Made by a program: the position numbers and the translations under genes | Shown here: piece after piece, positions 29,548 to 38,791 of the stretch | Position numbering within the stretch: position 1 is the first letter of the stretch | Layout: the number at the start of each line of letters is the position of its first letter | NCBI RefSeq assembly: GCF_001696615.3 | Contig: NZ_CP032279.1 | Location: forward strand, 1,116,001 to 1,180,000 | Direction of reading: 5' to 3' | Source of the DNA: Acinetobacter sp. WCHAc010034 | GTDB lineage: Bacteria > Pseudomonadota > Gammaproteobacteria > Pseudomonadales > Moraxellaceae | DNA: 64,000 nucleotides | The notes under the pieces: generated by a model | Databases searched by the model: none | What the model was told of the DNA's origin: nothing | What the model saw: the letters and a program-made list of their open reading frames with translations, nothing else

Positions 29548-29756
29548 TTTTGAGTTCCTGTTGAGTATCCGTCTTAGTTGTTCTTATTTCGCGTCAAATG
29601 CGCAGTGAAAATCTTGCGCGCCCATTTAATCCTGCTGTTCTGGCGCTGTCATTGACTGTATGGCAATGAAATGCCGCCATGATGTCCAAAACCGGACAAT
29701 CCCTCTGCAGGCAACGCTGGAAGTGCATCTTTGGCTTGCGCGCCTATTTTAAAGAA

Positions 29757-30065
29757 TCACGGCCGCTTTTTAAATAGGCAGTGATGCCTGACGCCCTGCC
29801 GGTCCAGCAACGCAGCGGCCAGCTGCGGCCCATAGTCTATCCGCAAATGCTGCGCCTGATACTGAATCAGGATGCAGTATTCTTCCGCGCCGTCGTCCAG
29901 GCCGGCTGCCGTCCACACCGTGCCGCGCGGAAACCGCTGCAGCCACGGGGCTGCATAAAAATCTGCAATTGAATCAAAGCTTAAATAAGCCTGCGGATTG
30001 TCCAGAATGCGGCGCGCCAGCGCATCAAATTTTTTCTGCTGTTCCAGCTGAAAGTCTATCAGCAT
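29757..30065 (-). CDS. Hypothetical protein (102 aa)
   Basis: A small soluble protein that I do not recognise. It is rich in Gln, Leu, Ala and Asp and has no signal peptide. It reads like a compact alpha/beta domain: helix LEQQKKFDALARRILDN, then FYAAPWLQRFPRGTVWTAAG and EEYCILIQYQAQHLRIDYG. The start is ATG 30065, because GGGGGA lies ten bases upstream; a TTG at 30077 would add four residues. It is divergent from the crotonase gene. Cotranscription with any neighbour is not evident. Confidence 0.6.
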   Translation of the reverse strand: MLIDFQLEQQKKFDALARRILDNPQAYLSFDSIADFYAAPWLQRFPRGTVWTAAGLDDGAEEYCILIQYQAQHLRIDYGPQLAAALLDRQGVRHHCLFKKRP

Positions 30066-30256
30066 GCTATCCCCCAAATGGCTGCAGCCCTGCTGCGCCA
30101 GTATAGCGCCGCGGCCAAAGCCGGATCATCTTTTCTGGTGTTTTTAAGCCTTTCCCGCTGCTGAATTGCGCAGTCACACTTTATGAATTGACAGTATTCT
30201 AACTGCCGTTTAAAAAGTATCAGTACATAAAAAAATCACAGCAGAAGGACAAGAAT

Positions 30257-31039
30257 ATGCAGCATCAAGGAAACGTCAGCCATGAAATCCGCGGGCAGGT
30301 TATGCTGATTGGCCTCGACCGGGCAGAAAAGCGCAACGCCTTTGACAGCCAGATGATTCATGAGCTGTCTTTGGCGCTTACCGAATATGAAAATCATCCC
30401 GGCTTGCGCTGCGCGGTGATCTTTGCGCACGGCGAACATTTTACCGCAGGCCTTGATCTTGCGGAACTGCAGCCCAAGCTTGCCTCGGGCGTATTCGATT
30501 TTGCGGAAAATCAGATCAACCCCTGGGGCACCGGCGCAAGAAAGCGCGCCAAGCCGGTGATCGCCGCCGTGCAGGGCTACTGCTTTACTGCAGGCATTGA
30601 ACTGATGCTGAACGCCGATCTGGTGATTGCGCAGGACAACTGCCAGTTTGCCCAGATGGAAGTGCAGCGCGGCATTTTGCCCTTCGGCGGCGCCACGGTG
30701 CGCTTTGTGCAGGCGGCCGGCTGGGCCAAAGCCATGCGCTTCCTGCTGACCGGCGAGCGCTTTTCCGCACAGGCCGCGCTGGAGATGAATCTGATTAATG
30801 AAATTACCGAAGCCCCGCCGCTGTCCCGCGCCATTGAGCTGGCGGAGCAGATTTGCCGCGCCGCCCCGCTGGCGGTGCAGGCCACACTGGCTTCCGCGCA
30901 GGAGGGCGTAATGCAGGGCCCTGAAGCCGCCTTTGCCCGGCTGCAGCAGCATCTGCAGCCGCTGCTCCGTTCCGAAGACGCTCAGGAAGGCGTTATGGCC
31001 ATGCTGCAGCGCCGCGACCCGAAGTTTCAAGGCAAGTAA
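30257..31039 (+). CDS. Crotonase/enoyl-CoA hydratase family protein
   Basis: A 260-residue member of the crotonase superfamily, which handles CoA thioesters through an oxyanion hole. Family marks are RAEKRNAFDSQMIHELSLAL, the oxyanion strand AHGEHFTAGLDLAEL, and VIAAVQGYCFTAGIELMLNADLVIA. The second oxyanion glycine stretch and catalytic-site positions read QMEVQRGILPFGGATVRF. The residues GIL at the usual Glu-containing position suggest that it is not a classical hydratase, so isomerase or hydrolase activity is possible. AAGGA lies well placed before the ATG. It precedes the hydrolase-TetR pair by 38 bases and may be cotranscribed with it. Confidence 0.85.
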   Translation: MQHQGNVSHEIRGQVMLIGLDRAEKRNAFDSQMIHELSLALTEYENHPGLRCAVIFAHGEHFTAGLDLAELQPKLASGVFDFAENQINPWGTGARKRAKPVIAAVQGYCFTAGIELMLNADLVIAQDNCQFAQMEVQRGILPFGGATVRFVQAAGWAKAMRFLLTGERFSAQAALEMNLINEITEAPPLSRAIELAEQICRAAPLAVQATLASAQEGVMQGPEAAFARLQQHLQPLLRSEDAQEGVMAMLQRRDPKFQGK

Positions 31040-31077
31040 ATTTAAAACTCACAGCAATCATCCGGACCCAAGCCGCC

Positions 31078-32001
31078 ATGAAAAACTCACATCCTCAGAC
31101 TCAGTCCAGCCCGGACATTCCTGTGCGCAGCACTGAAATCCAATTCAGCGCAGCCGACGGCTATGCGCTGACCGGCACGCTGTATGCAGCGCCGCAGGCC
31201 GCAGCCAGCATTGTGGTGTCCTGCGCGACCGGCGTGCCGCAGGGCTTTTACCGCCGCTTTGCCGAATACGCCGCGCGGCGGGGCTTTCAGGTGCTGACCT
31301 TTGACTACCGCGGCATTGGCAAGTCTGCGCCGGACAGCCTGAAAGGCTTCCGCATGTCCTATCTGGACTGGGGGCGCTATGACCTCAGCAGCGCGATTGA
31401 CGTTTTGGCCAAAGACGGCCTGCCGGTTTACATGATTGGGCATTCATACGGCGGGCAGGCGCTGGGGCTTGCGCGCAATCATCATCTGGTGCAGGCCATG
31501 CAGTGCTACGGCACCGGCGCCGGCTGGCACGGCTATATGCCGCTGAAGGAAAAAGTTAAAGTTCAGGTCATCTGGAATATCATTTTCCCGCCGATGGTGG
31601 CGGCTGCCGGCTATCTGCCGTGGAGCCGGCTGAACATGGGCGCAGACCTGCCGGCCGATGTCTATCATCAGTGGCGCAGATGGTGCAGGAACCCGACGTA
31701 TTTCTTTGCCGACCCGGAACAGCAGGCGCTGCACAGCCAGTATGCGCAGGTGAAGACTCCGATTTTCGCCGTTTCCGCGCTGGATGATGACTGGGCGCTG
31801 CCGGCATCGCGCCATGCCTTCATGCAGCATTACCGCAATGCGCCCCTGCAGTTTATCGACATGGCGGCGCAGGACTACGGCCTGAGGGAAATCGGCCATA
31901 TGGGCTATTTCCGCAAAGGCGCGGAAAAAATCTGGGATCAGGCGCTGCAGCAGTTTGCGCAAATGCAGCCTTCAGGACAGCCTGCCCATGCGCCCGCGTA
32001 A
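31078..32001 (+). CDS. Alpha/beta hydrolase (COG4757-like)
   Basis: A 307-residue cytoplasmic hydrolase. The N-terminal cap strand IQFSAADGYALTGTLYA, the HG-equivalent VSCATGVPQGFYRRFAEYAARRGF, the strand VLTFDYRGIGKSAP, and the nucleophile elbow GHSYGGQALGL place it with the COG4757-type predicted hydrolases. The acid is probably in VSALDDDWALP and the histidine in EIGHMGYFRKG. Its 3' end overlaps the start of the TetR gene by 14 bases, so the two are translated together and the regulator may control this operon. Substrate unknown. Confidence 0.85.
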   Translation: MKNSHPQTQSSPDIPVRSTEIQFSAADGYALTGTLYAAPQAAASIVVSCATGVPQGFYRRFAEYAARRGFQVLTFDYRGIGKSAPDSLKGFRMSYLDWGRYDLSSAIDVLAKDGLPVYMIGHSYGGQALGLARNHHLVQAMQCYGTGAGWHGYMPLKEKVKVQVIWNIIFPPMVAAAGYLPWSRLNMGADLPADVYHQWRRWCRNPTYFFADPEQQALHSQYAQVKTPIFAVSALDDDWALPASRHAFMQHYRNAPLQFIDMAAQDYGLREIGHMGYFRKGAEKIWDQALQQFAQMQPSGQPAHAPA

Positions 32002-32566
32002 GCTCAGCCGCGAACAGCTGCTGCTGCGGTCCGCGCTGTGCTTCAAGCAGCATGGCTATACCGCCGCCAGCGTCAGCCGGCTGGCGCAGGCCTGCGGCTT
32101 GAGCAAGGCCGCTTTTTACTATGATTTCAGCAGCAAGGACGCCCTGCTGCATGAGATTTTAGAAGCCACGCACCAGCAGCTGCGCAAGAGCCTGTTTCAG
32201 CAGCTGCGCCGCCCGCATGAGGATCTGGCCGCCGCCTATCTGCAGGCGCATGCCGGCGCGGCGCATTTTTTCAGTTCCGGCGGCACCGGCTGCCTGGCCG
32301 GCATGCTCAGCGCGGAACGGCCGAACCTGCCGGAGCAGATTGCGGAAAAAGTCAGGGCCATTTTTCAGGACTGGGAACAGGCCTTTTATGAATTTTTCCG
32401 GCAAGGCATGGATGAGCAGCGCGCTGCGCAGTGGGCTGCGCTTTCGGTTGCCGATTATGAAGGCGCGATTTTAATGAGCCGCATCCGCCCCGAGCAGAAT
32501 TATCTGGCCCTGCTGCAGGCGCGCATCCTGCATCAGCTGAATCTGCATCAGCTGGCGGAATCCTGA
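31988..32566 (+). CDS. TetR/AcrR-family transcriptional regulator
   Basis: About 192 residues. The N-terminal helix-turn-helix (LLLRSALCFKQHGYTAASVSRLAQACGLSKAAFYYDFSSKDALL) is a textbook TetR domain, and the rest is a ligand-binding helical domain with a TetR_C-like TGCLAGMLSAE stretch. The start is ATG 31988 (MRPRKLSREQ), overlapping the hydrolase gene by 14 bases. Its stop overlaps the convergent gene at 32548 by 19 bases. It probably represses its own operon (crotonase, hydrolase, tetR). The inducer is unknown; acyl-CoA- or fatty-acid-like ligands would fit the neighbours. Confidence 0.9.
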   Translation: MRPRKLSREQLLLRSALCFKQHGYTAASVSRLAQACGLSKAAFYYDFSSKDALLHEILEATHQQLRKSLFQQLRRPHEDLAAAYLQAHAGAAHFFSSGGTGCLAGMLSAERPNLPEQIAEKVRAIFQDWEQAFYEFFRQGMDEQRAAQWAALSVADYEGAILMSRIRPEQNYLALLQARILHQLNLHQLAES

Positions 32567-33018
32567 ACGCGGATTTCCTGCCGGCGCTCTGCGCCAAAGC
32601 GGTCAACATGCGCATAGAATACGCCATACTTTCCGGCATAGTATTCCAAAGACTGCCCGCCCAAGGCCCAGTAAATGGACCATTCGCCTAAATCCATTTT
32701 GCGGATCTGGCTTGTGGAATTGGCCGGCATTTTGCGCAGCAGGCTGGCCTGCAGCTGTTCCGCTTCAGCAAGGCCATGCAGCTGAGGCCGCTGCATGAAC
32801 AGTTCGGCAATGTCATCAAACAGGCGCTGCTCTTCGGCATCCGCCTGCTGTTCCGCGCGGGCGCGCGGCGGCGCATCCGTCACCCCGGCGCGCTCCGGCG
32901 GCGCCGCATATTTTGAGCGCTTCCGGATAAACTGCTGTGTTTTATATATTTTTACCGCAATGACCCAAGCCGCGGCGGCTGCGGTCAAAATGCAGAGCAG
33001 CAGTAACAGTTTGACCAT
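32548..33018 (-). CDS. Membrane-anchored hypothetical protein (156 aa)
   Basis: A protein with one N-terminal membrane helix (LLLLLCILTAAAAAWVIAVKIY) followed by a basic segment and a soluble domain. An Ala/Arg/Glu-rich linker (about residues 40-65) leads to a C-terminal domain with QIRKMDLGEWSIYWALGGQSLEYYAGKYGVFYAHVDRFG. I do not recognise the domain. The last 19 bases overlap the 3' end of the convergent tetR gene, so both can affect each other by antisense transcription. It is upstream of, and may be cotranscribed with, nothing obvious. Confidence 0.65.
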   Translation of the reverse strand: MVKLLLLLCILTAAAAAWVIAVKIYKTQQFIRKRSKYAAPPERAGVTDAPPRARAEQQADAEEQRLFDDIAELFMQRPQLHGLAEAEQLQASLLRKMPANSTSQIRKMDLGEWSIYWALGGQSLEYYAGKYGVFYAHVDRFGAERRQEIRVQDSAS

Positions 33019-33149
33019 AGCCGAATCCCGCAGATGCTTTCCTACTCATTCAGCCTGATCATAACACGGCGCAGGCGGATATTTTTTAAACAGATTATGA
33101 CCTTTTAGATCAAAATAAAAAACGCTGCGCCAAGTCTGCGCTGCACCGC

Positions 33150-35009
33150 TTAAACAGCCTGCAGCCGGTCGCGCCCCGCCTGCTTGGCGGCGTACAGCTG
33201 CGCGTCGGCAGACTTCATCAGGGCATGAATATCGGCATAGCGCTGCTGGCGGTGCATGCAAGCCACCCCCATGCTGATGGTGACATAAGCCTTGGCGTCC
33301 TGCCTGCGGCAATGCTCAAAGCGCTGCCGGCGGACAGCATCCAAAACCGCGTCCAGCAGTTCCGCAGCGGCCGGAAACGGTACATTCTGCATCACAATTG
33401 CAAATTCTTCACCGCCATAGCGCGCCAGGAAAGCCGACGGCGGCAAGCGCGCGGAAATCACCTGCACCAGCTGCTGCAGGATTTCATCGCCTTTCAGATG
33501 GCCGTAGTAATCATTGTAGTTTTTGAAATAATCCACATCCAGCATGGCAAAAATCAAGGTGCCGTGATGCTGGCGCAGGGTTTCTGCAAAACGCTGCTGA
33601 ATTTCATCATTCAAGGCGCGGCGGTTGTATGCTCCGGTCAGGGCGTCAATTTTAACCTGATGCTCCAGTTTGGCATTCAGCTCATGCAGCTGCTCGGTGC
33701 GCGCCTTGACTTTCTGATCCAGCAGGCTGTTCAGCTCCATCAAAGTATTGTTCAGCTGCTCGGTATAGTAAGTGTGATAGGCGTAATTTCTGGACTGCTG
33801 GAACATGATCAGCAGCGCGTACAGGCTGGTGGAAATAAACGACAGATTGACCGAATCAATCCAGTTCATCATCAGCAGGAAATCATTTAAAAAGGTCACG
33901 CAGAGGAAAATCACCGCGCACAGGTTCAGCACCGAATAAGCTTCGCCATGCTTCAGGGTCTGGTAAAAGCCATAGGCGAAATTCGCCAATACAGACAGAC
34001 TGAACGCCGAACTGTACAGCGCCAGCGGCTCAAAAATTTCCGGCACGGAAACCAGGGTCACGGCAATATTCAGCGCCAGCAGCAGCATGGCGGTCTGATA
34101 GTTCAACGGATGCAGGTATCTTCGGTTCAGCAGGTGAATATAGCTGATGAAAAACAGAATGGCACAGTAGGTAAACAGGTATTCCAGCCGCGTGCCCCAC
34201 AGCCAGCTGATATTGGTAAAGGCCGTGTAGGCATAGGGCGCGGAAAACATGTTATGCAGCGCCAGAAACACAATAAAGATGCCGAAGACAAAGATGCTCT
34301 TGCTGTTGCGCTGCTTTGAGCCGCGGAAAACCGCAAACAGAATGGTGAACAGGCCAATGCCCAGCACCGCGCCGCAAACCATGGCGATGCTCATCATCAG
34401 CTGCTGGAACTGGCGGTTGATTACTTGGGCTACGCCGATGCGCATCGGATTTTCAATGCCGCCATGCAGCGTGGAAAAATTCGAGGCCTGAATGCTTAAG
34501 GTGAAATATTCATTTTCCGCCACAAAATAAGCGATCCGCGGCGCATTTTCAGTGACCTGCGCTGCCGGCGTTTTGCCGACATCACCCAGGCGCACAAGCA
34601 GGTCGCCGTTTAAATACACCCGGTAAGCGCCGTACTGATTCGGAATTTTGATTGCAATGCGCCGCCCGATAAAGGCTTTGGGCATTTTAAAGTAGCCGAC
34701 AAAGGTGCCGTAATTCTGATTGCTTCCGGTCAGCTCTTTGAATGAGGCCGGCAGGCTGACCACCCGCGGCGCCAGCACGGCGCTGGATTCTGTCAGGAAC
34801 TGCTGCGGATAGAACAGCCACTGCCCCTGCAGCGGCACGCTGCTGTCTTCGGTAAAATCGACGCTGTTGATGTATTCGCTGTGCTGCTGGTAAAAAGACG
34901 GCGGCGCAGGCTCATACTGGGCATGCGCGGAAGAATGCCCGAAAATGATGGCGCAGCTGAGAAGTAAAAAAATCCAGAAAAAACGGATTGCATCATGCAA
35001 GTAAAGCAA
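33150..35009 (-). CDS. Diguanylate cyclase with 7TM-DISM sensor
   Basis: A 619-residue membrane protein that makes cyclic di-GMP. A signal peptide (FFWIFLLLSCAIIFGHSSAHA) is followed by a periplasmic 7TMR-DISM extracellular domain (about 30-180), seven membrane helices (about 185-390), a coiled-coil linker (NNTLMELNSLLDQKVKARTEQLHELNAKLEHQ), and a GGDEF domain. The catalytic motif is RYGGEEFAIVM, the active GGEEF form. DYFKNYNDYYGHLKGDEIL binds substrate. Extracellular carbohydrate-like ligands are usual for DISM sensors. No EAL domain is present. The start appears to be TTG 35009, since no in-frame ATG lies before the signal peptide; AGGAA is ten bases upstream. Confidence 0.9.
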   Translation of the reverse strand: MLYLHDAIRFFWIFLLLSCAIIFGHSSAHAQYEPAPPSFYQQHSEYINSVDFTEDSSVPLQGQWLFYPQQFLTESSAVLAPRVVSLPASFKELTGSNQNYGTFVGYFKMPKAFIGRRIAIKIPNQYGAYRVYLNGDLLVRLGDVGKTPAAQVTENAPRIAYFVAENEYFTLSIQASNFSTLHGGIENPMRIGVAQVINRQFQQLMMSIAMVCGAVLGIGLFTILFAVFRGSKQRNSKSIFVFGIFIVFLALHNMFSAPYAYTAFTNISWLWGTRLEYLFTYCAILFFISYIHLLNRRYLHPLNYQTAMLLLALNIAVTLVSVPEIFEPLALYSSAFSLSVLANFAYGFYQTLKHGEAYSVLNLCAVIFLCVTFLNDFLLMMNWIDSVNLSFISTSLYALLIMFQQSRNYAYHTYYTEQLNNTLMELNSLLDQKVKARTEQLHELNAKLEHQVKIDALTGAYNRRALNDEIQQRFAETLRQHHGTLIFAMLDVDYFKNYNDYYGHLKGDEILQQLVQVISARLPPSAFLARYGGEEFAIVMQNVPFPAAAELLDAVLDAVRRQRFEHCRRQDAKAYVTISMGVACMHRQQRYADIHALMKSADAQLYAAKQAGRDRLQAV

Positions 35010-35138
35010 CGTGCTTGAGTTCCTGAATATTGTTATTTATACGCTTAATGTACGGTTAAAATTGGCGATTTCCAAATATTTTTTTTCATTTGCTGATCAG
35101 CAGCATCCTTGCCGCTGCGCGCCGCGCCGGATTAAAAA

Positions 35139-35477
35139 TCAGTCGCGGGTTTTGACATCAAACAGCTCAATTTCAAAAATCAGATTGGAGTTCGCCGGAA
35201 TGATATTGCCCATTTTGCGTGAGCCGTAAGCCAGATGCGCAGGCACAATCAGTTTGCGCTTGCCACCGACTTTCATGCCCATAATGCCCTGATCCCAGCC
35301 TTTAATCACGCGGCCGGTGCCAATCACAGTTTCAAAATAGCTGCCGCGGTCAACCGATGAATCAAACTTAGTGCCGTCTTCCAGCCAGCCGGTATAGTGC
35401 GTGGTGATGAGCGCGCCTTTAACCGCTTCTTTGCCCTCGCCGATTTTTAAATCAATAATTTCCAATTCATTTGACAT
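35139..35477 (-). CDS. FKBP-type peptidyl-prolyl isomerase
   Basis: A 112-residue single-domain FKBP that catalyses cis-trans isomerisation of proline peptide bonds in the cytoplasm. Family marks are ALITTHYTGWLEDGTKFDSSVDRGSYFETVIGTGRVIKGWDQGIMGMKVGGKRKLIVPAHLAYGSR, with the active-site Asp-Phe, Trp and Tyr in their usual places. No signal peptide and no SlyD metal-binding tail are present. Transcribed alone. Confidence 0.93.
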   Translation of the reverse strand: MSNELEIIDLKIGEGKEAVKGALITTHYTGWLEDGTKFDSSVDRGSYFETVIGTGRVIKGWDQGIMGMKVGGKRKLIVPAHLAYGSRKMGNIIPANSNLIFEIELFDVKTRD

Positions 35478-35572
35478 CGCTGTGTACCTGCATGCATCTA
35501 AAAAATAAAATCCTGAACCGCTGCATTATAAGCAGCTGCCGGAAAATTACTTAGCCTTTATTGCCCGATTGG

Positions 35573-36196
35573 CTAAAAGCTCAGTTCCGTAATGCTCTGA
35601 TCATCCAATAAATACTCAGTCAGCCTGCGGTGATTGGCTGCCGGGCCGATCAGCACCCAGCGCCCGGTGATTTTATGCTCGGTTTTATGCTGCGTATTAC
35701 GGATCACCTGCATGCCGTATTCCTTAAACAGCTCTTCATACTTGTCCAGCGTTTCCTGCTGATAGGCGCAGACAATGCGGTAAGTGCGCGCCTGATGCAG
35801 GTCTTCAATGCGCTCCTGCACATAAATCAGCAGGATCAGCACAATCAGCACAATAAAGGCTGCGAACAGGCTGAGCACAATATAGCCTGCGCCCACCGCC
35901 ATGCCGATGGCCGCGGTCATCCAGATGGTGGTTGCGGTGGTAATGCCGGAAATGCGGTTTTCATCCTTGAAAATCACCCCTGCGCCCAAAAAGCCGAGGC
36001 CGGTCAGGATATTGGCCGCCAGCCGGTCCGGGTTGGCAACGCCGATTTTCAAAGACAGAATGGTAAACAGGCAGGAGCTCATGCTCACCATAATCATGGT
36101 GCGCAGCCCCGCAGACTTGCTGCGGTATTCGCGCTCTGCGCCAATAACCGCGCCAATCCCCAATGCAATCAGCAGATGATACAAGTCAGCAGGCAT
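35573..36196 (-). CDS. MgtC/SapB-family membrane protein
   Basis: A 207-residue protein with four to five N-terminal membrane helices and the MgtC signature GAVIGAEREYRSKSAGLRTMIMVSMSSCLFT, then RLAANILTGLGFLGAGVIFKDENRISGITTATTIWMTAAIGMAVG. The C-terminal part is a small cytoplasmic ACT-like domain. MgtC proteins respond to magnesium limitation and act on membrane ATP synthase in Salmonella, but orthologues without the mgtB partner, as here, have unknown targets. Length is normal. Transcribed alone. Confidence 0.9.
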   Translation of the reverse strand: MPADLYHLLIALGIGAVIGAEREYRSKSAGLRTMIMVSMSSCLFTILSLKIGVANPDRLAANILTGLGFLGAGVIFKDENRISGITTATTIWMTAAIGMAVGAGYIVLSLFAAFIVLIVLILLIYVQERIEDLHQARTYRIVCAYQQETLDKYEELFKEYGMQVIRNTQHKTEHKITGRWVLIGPAANHRRLTEYLLDDQSITELSF

Positions 36197-36316
36197 GCTC
36201 GGCCTTTAGTGTAATTTTCCTGCTTCAGATATACCCAGCTTTGCCTGAAAGATGCAAGCCCCGCAGGCGCCTTTCAGTAAAATTTACTTGCATGCCGGCC
36301 AGCTGAGGCTGCCGGG

Positions 36317-36847
36317 CTACTGCAGCTGTTCCCACTCAATTACGGCTTGCGCGCTATCGCCGATTAACGTCCATTCGCCGTCCATCACGTTCAGCTGCAG
36401 CTGCATTGTACGCTCACACAAGGCCTGAACCGCTTCGGTAGTCGCAGTGGAAAGCTTCCAGACTTCAAGATTCTTTAAAGTTTTCAGCTTGCTGTTGCGC
36501 TTGTACCATTCATCCACCGCAGTGCCGTAAGTCACAATCGCCACCCGGCTGCAGCGCGCGCAGGCTTTTTTGACTTTGTCTTCGTCCGGGCTGCCGACTT
36601 CAATCCATTTCACCAGCTGGCCGGTAAGGTCTTTTTCCCACAAGGCCGGCTCGTCTGTTTCAAACAGGTCTTTGGTAAATTCCAGCGCTTCGCCGGCATA
36701 GCGGGCAAAGGCCAGAATGCGCACCATCAGGCGCTCAATGGTTTCTGACGGATGCAGCGCCATAGTCAGCTGGAAATCCGCATACTGATGCACATCCATA
36801 TTGGCAATGTTCAAGTCCGCTTTATAAATTGTTGCTTTCAGCGCCAT
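36317..36847 (-). CDS. yaeQ: YaeQ family protein
   Basis: A 176-residue conserved proteobacterial protein. MALKATIYKADLNIANMDVHQYADFQLTMALHPSETIERLMVRILAFA is the unmistakable start of the YaeQ family. YaeQ has a PD-(D/E)XK-like nuclease fold and was once reported as a suppressor related to RfaH, but its function is unresolved. The start is ATG 36847, because AGGAC lies nine bases upstream; an upstream choice (36877) would add ten residues. It stands alone, before the GTPase gene on the same strand. Confidence 0.92.
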   Translation of the reverse strand: MALKATIYKADLNIANMDVHQYADFQLTMALHPSETIERLMVRILAFARYAGEALEFTKDLFETDEPALWEKDLTGQLVKWIEVGSPDEDKVKKACARCSRVAIVTYGTAVDEWYKRNSKLKTLKNLEVWKLSTATTEAVQALCERTMQLQLNVMDGEWTLIGDSAQAVIEWEQLQ

Positions 36848-36913
36848 AAAAAAGTCCTCAAATTTGGCGCCTAGCATATAAGATTTAGCCGGCTTTTGCA
36901 GGGGAAGATTGTG

Positions 36914-37954
36914 CTATTTTCCCTCATTCGCGTGGCAGTTCATCAGCTGCGTTTCAAATTCCAGCCATTCGCGCGGCTGCCGGTAGATAATTTCCAGCCG
37001 GTTATCAATATTTTCTTCGGCCGTTTGGTAATTGAACTGCTCCGGATTGAAATTAAAGCTTTTCCAGCCGGCATTCGTATGGAAAATGCCTTTAATGCGC
37101 AGCCAGTCGCGCTGTTCGCAGAGCAGATCCAGCAGCGCGTAAAAATCAAAAATCCAGCGCTTTGGCATTTTCCAGCCCGCCACACTGCAGCCCTGCGCGG
37201 TTTCGACATAATGGTACGGCAGCTGCTTGATTTCCGGCAGCGCTTCGGCAGCCTGGAGCTTTTTCTGAAGCTGCAGCAGGGGCTGAATTTTGCGCACCGC
37301 GCCTGCATAAGCAATATCAACCGCAGCCAAATCCAGCTGGCCCATTGGCGCCGGCAGCCAAGCCTGCTGATAGGGCTGGTATTCGGCCTGAAGCGCAGCC
37401 AACGCCTGCTGATCGGCTGCGCTCATGCAGTCCGCATGCGATACGGCAATAATCTGCGCCGCTTTCAGCTGGTCGGCATATAGATTCTGCTGGCTCCACG
37501 CGCTGTCATGCAGCCGCGAGCCGTCCACCACCGTCACCAAGGCGCGCATGCTGAGGTGCGCCTGCCAATGCGGTTCGGTCAGCTGCTCCAGCAGCTGCGC
37601 AGGGTGCCCCAGCCCGGTCGGCTCAATAAACAGGCGGTCTGGCTTGGCCTCCGACAGCAGGCGCGACAGCGCAAGCTGCATCGGCATTTGGCTGCTGCAG
37701 CACAGGCAGCCGCCGAGCAGCTCCTTTACCGCAAAGCCCTGATCCTGCGGCAGCAGCTGCTGATCGACGCCAATCTGGCCAAACTCATTCATCAGCACCG
37801 CCCAGACTTCGCCTTCAGGCTTCTGGCTCAGCAGATGCTTCAGCAGCGTGGTTTTCCCCGCGCCTAAAAAGCCGGAAATAATATGCACGGGAATCGCCCT
37901 GGGGGCGGAAATGAGCTTCACAAGATCACCTGCTGCAGACTGTTCAATTTGCAC
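36914..37954 (-). CDS. CobW/COG0523-family P-loop GTPase, putative zinc metallochaperone
   Basis: A 346-residue protein. Motifs: G1 SGFLGAGKTTLLKHLL, the metal-binding CxCC in LLGGCLCCSS, Walker B LFIEPTGLG, and SHADCMS at the G4 position. The C-terminal CobW_C domain includes GWKMPKRWIFD. COG0523 GTPases insert or carry zinc and other metals. This one lacks an obvious His-rich loop. No Zur box was identified upstream by eye. The start is probably GTG 37954; several other weak starts exist just downstream. Confidence 0.85.
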   Translation of the reverse strand: MQIEQSAAGDLVKLISAPRAIPVHIISGFLGAGKTTLLKHLLSQKPEGEVWAVLMNEFGQIGVDQQLLPQDQGFAVKELLGGCLCCSSQMPMQLALSRLLSEAKPDRLFIEPTGLGHPAQLLEQLTEPHWQAHLSMRALVTVVDGSRLHDSAWSQQNLYADQLKAAQIIAVSHADCMSAADQQALAALQAEYQPYQQAWLPAPMGQLDLAAVDIAYAGAVRKIQPLLQLQKKLQAAEALPEIKQLPYHYVETAQGCSVAGWKMPKRWIFDFYALLDLLCEQRDWLRIKGIFHTNAGWKSFNFNPEQFNYQTAEENIDNRLEIIYRQPREWLEFETQLMNCHANEGK

Positions 37955-38316
37955 CTCTTATAGCGCTAAGCGCCGGCGCTTGCAAGCTCTGCGCGCGGGC
38001 AGCGGTGCATGCCGGCTTGCCATGCGGGGCGGACTGCCCTTCTGCGCTTGATTGTTTTTCATTTGCTGGCCGCGCAAGCTGCAGACGGCCTAGGCAGCAA
38101 GGCGATGCCCTGCTTATCCAGCCTGATGCATGGCCGGCGCAGGCGGAACCGCGCCTGCCGCTTTCAGCCTAAGACGCTGAAGGGCTTATGAAAATTCAGC
38201 ATTCAGGCATCAAATTTCAATTGAATCCGCTGCCTGCGGACTGCTAAAATCGGCACTGCCCCTGCGGCGAATACAATCAGAAAATCAGTAGAAGAAGAAA
38301 CGCTTAGGACAATACT
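37955..38316. other. Gene-free region between GTPase and lipoprotein genes
   Basis: About 360 bases between divergent genes. It contains a perfect 14-bp palindrome AAGCGCCGGCGCTT (37968-37981) close to the GTPase gene start, whose role is unknown. Short open frames rich in Arg, Ala and Cys are present but lack start signals. No RNA gene or repeat is visible. Confidence 0.45.
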
Positions 38317-38658
38317 ATGCTCAAAACCGCTTTTACGGCAGCCGCTGTAACTCTGCTGCTCAGCGCATGCGCAGAACCCCTGCCGCAAGACAAGCGCAAT
38401 TATGCCGGAACTTGGCAAAATGACGACAGCAGCGTGCAGCTGACCATCAGCGCCGATGGGCGCCTGGACTACAGCAGGCAGCAGGTTAATTCCAGCACCG
38501 CAATTTCAGGCCCGATCAAAGCCTTTGAAGGCAACCGGATTCAGGTTGGCTTTGGCCCATTCAGTTCAGACTTTACCGTGTCTGAAGCGCCGCATCTGAA
38601 CAGCAGCGGCATGTGGAGCATGACGGTAGACGGGCTGTATCTAAACCGGGTTCAATAA
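38317..38658 (+). CDS. Small outer-membrane-type lipoprotein (113 aa)
   Basis: A 113-residue exported lipoprotein. The signal FTAAAVTLLLSAC has a good lipobox with Cys17 or so. The mature part begins AEPLPQDKRNYAGTWQNDDSSVQLTISADGRLDYSRQQ and looks like a short lipocalin- or META-like beta barrel piece (alternating strands, GTWQ motif). The +2 residue is Ala, which favours outer-membrane sorting. AGGA lies ten bases upstream of the ATG. Function unknown. Transcribed alone. Confidence 0.75.
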   Translation: MLKTAFTAAAVTLLLSACAEPLPQDKRNYAGTWQNDDSSVQLTISADGRLDYSRQQVNSSTAISGPIKAFEGNRIQVGFGPFSSDFTVSEAPHLNSSGMWSMTVDGLYLNRVQ

Positions 38659-38791
38659 TGCCTTTGGCCTGCCCTGCTTTGCGCCAAGATGCGGATGAGC
38701 GCTGCGGCCGCAGATGGCCGCGCAGTTCCCGGTGAGGCATGCAGCCAATAAAAATGACCGCCATGCAGCGGTCTTAATTTTCAGCAGCAAA

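Noticed and set aside
37968..37981. Perfect palindrome AAGCGCCGGCGCTT near the CobW-type gene as a Zur box
   Set aside because: It is GC-rich and does not match the AT-rich Zur consensus; a chance palindrome in GC-rich DNA is as likely.
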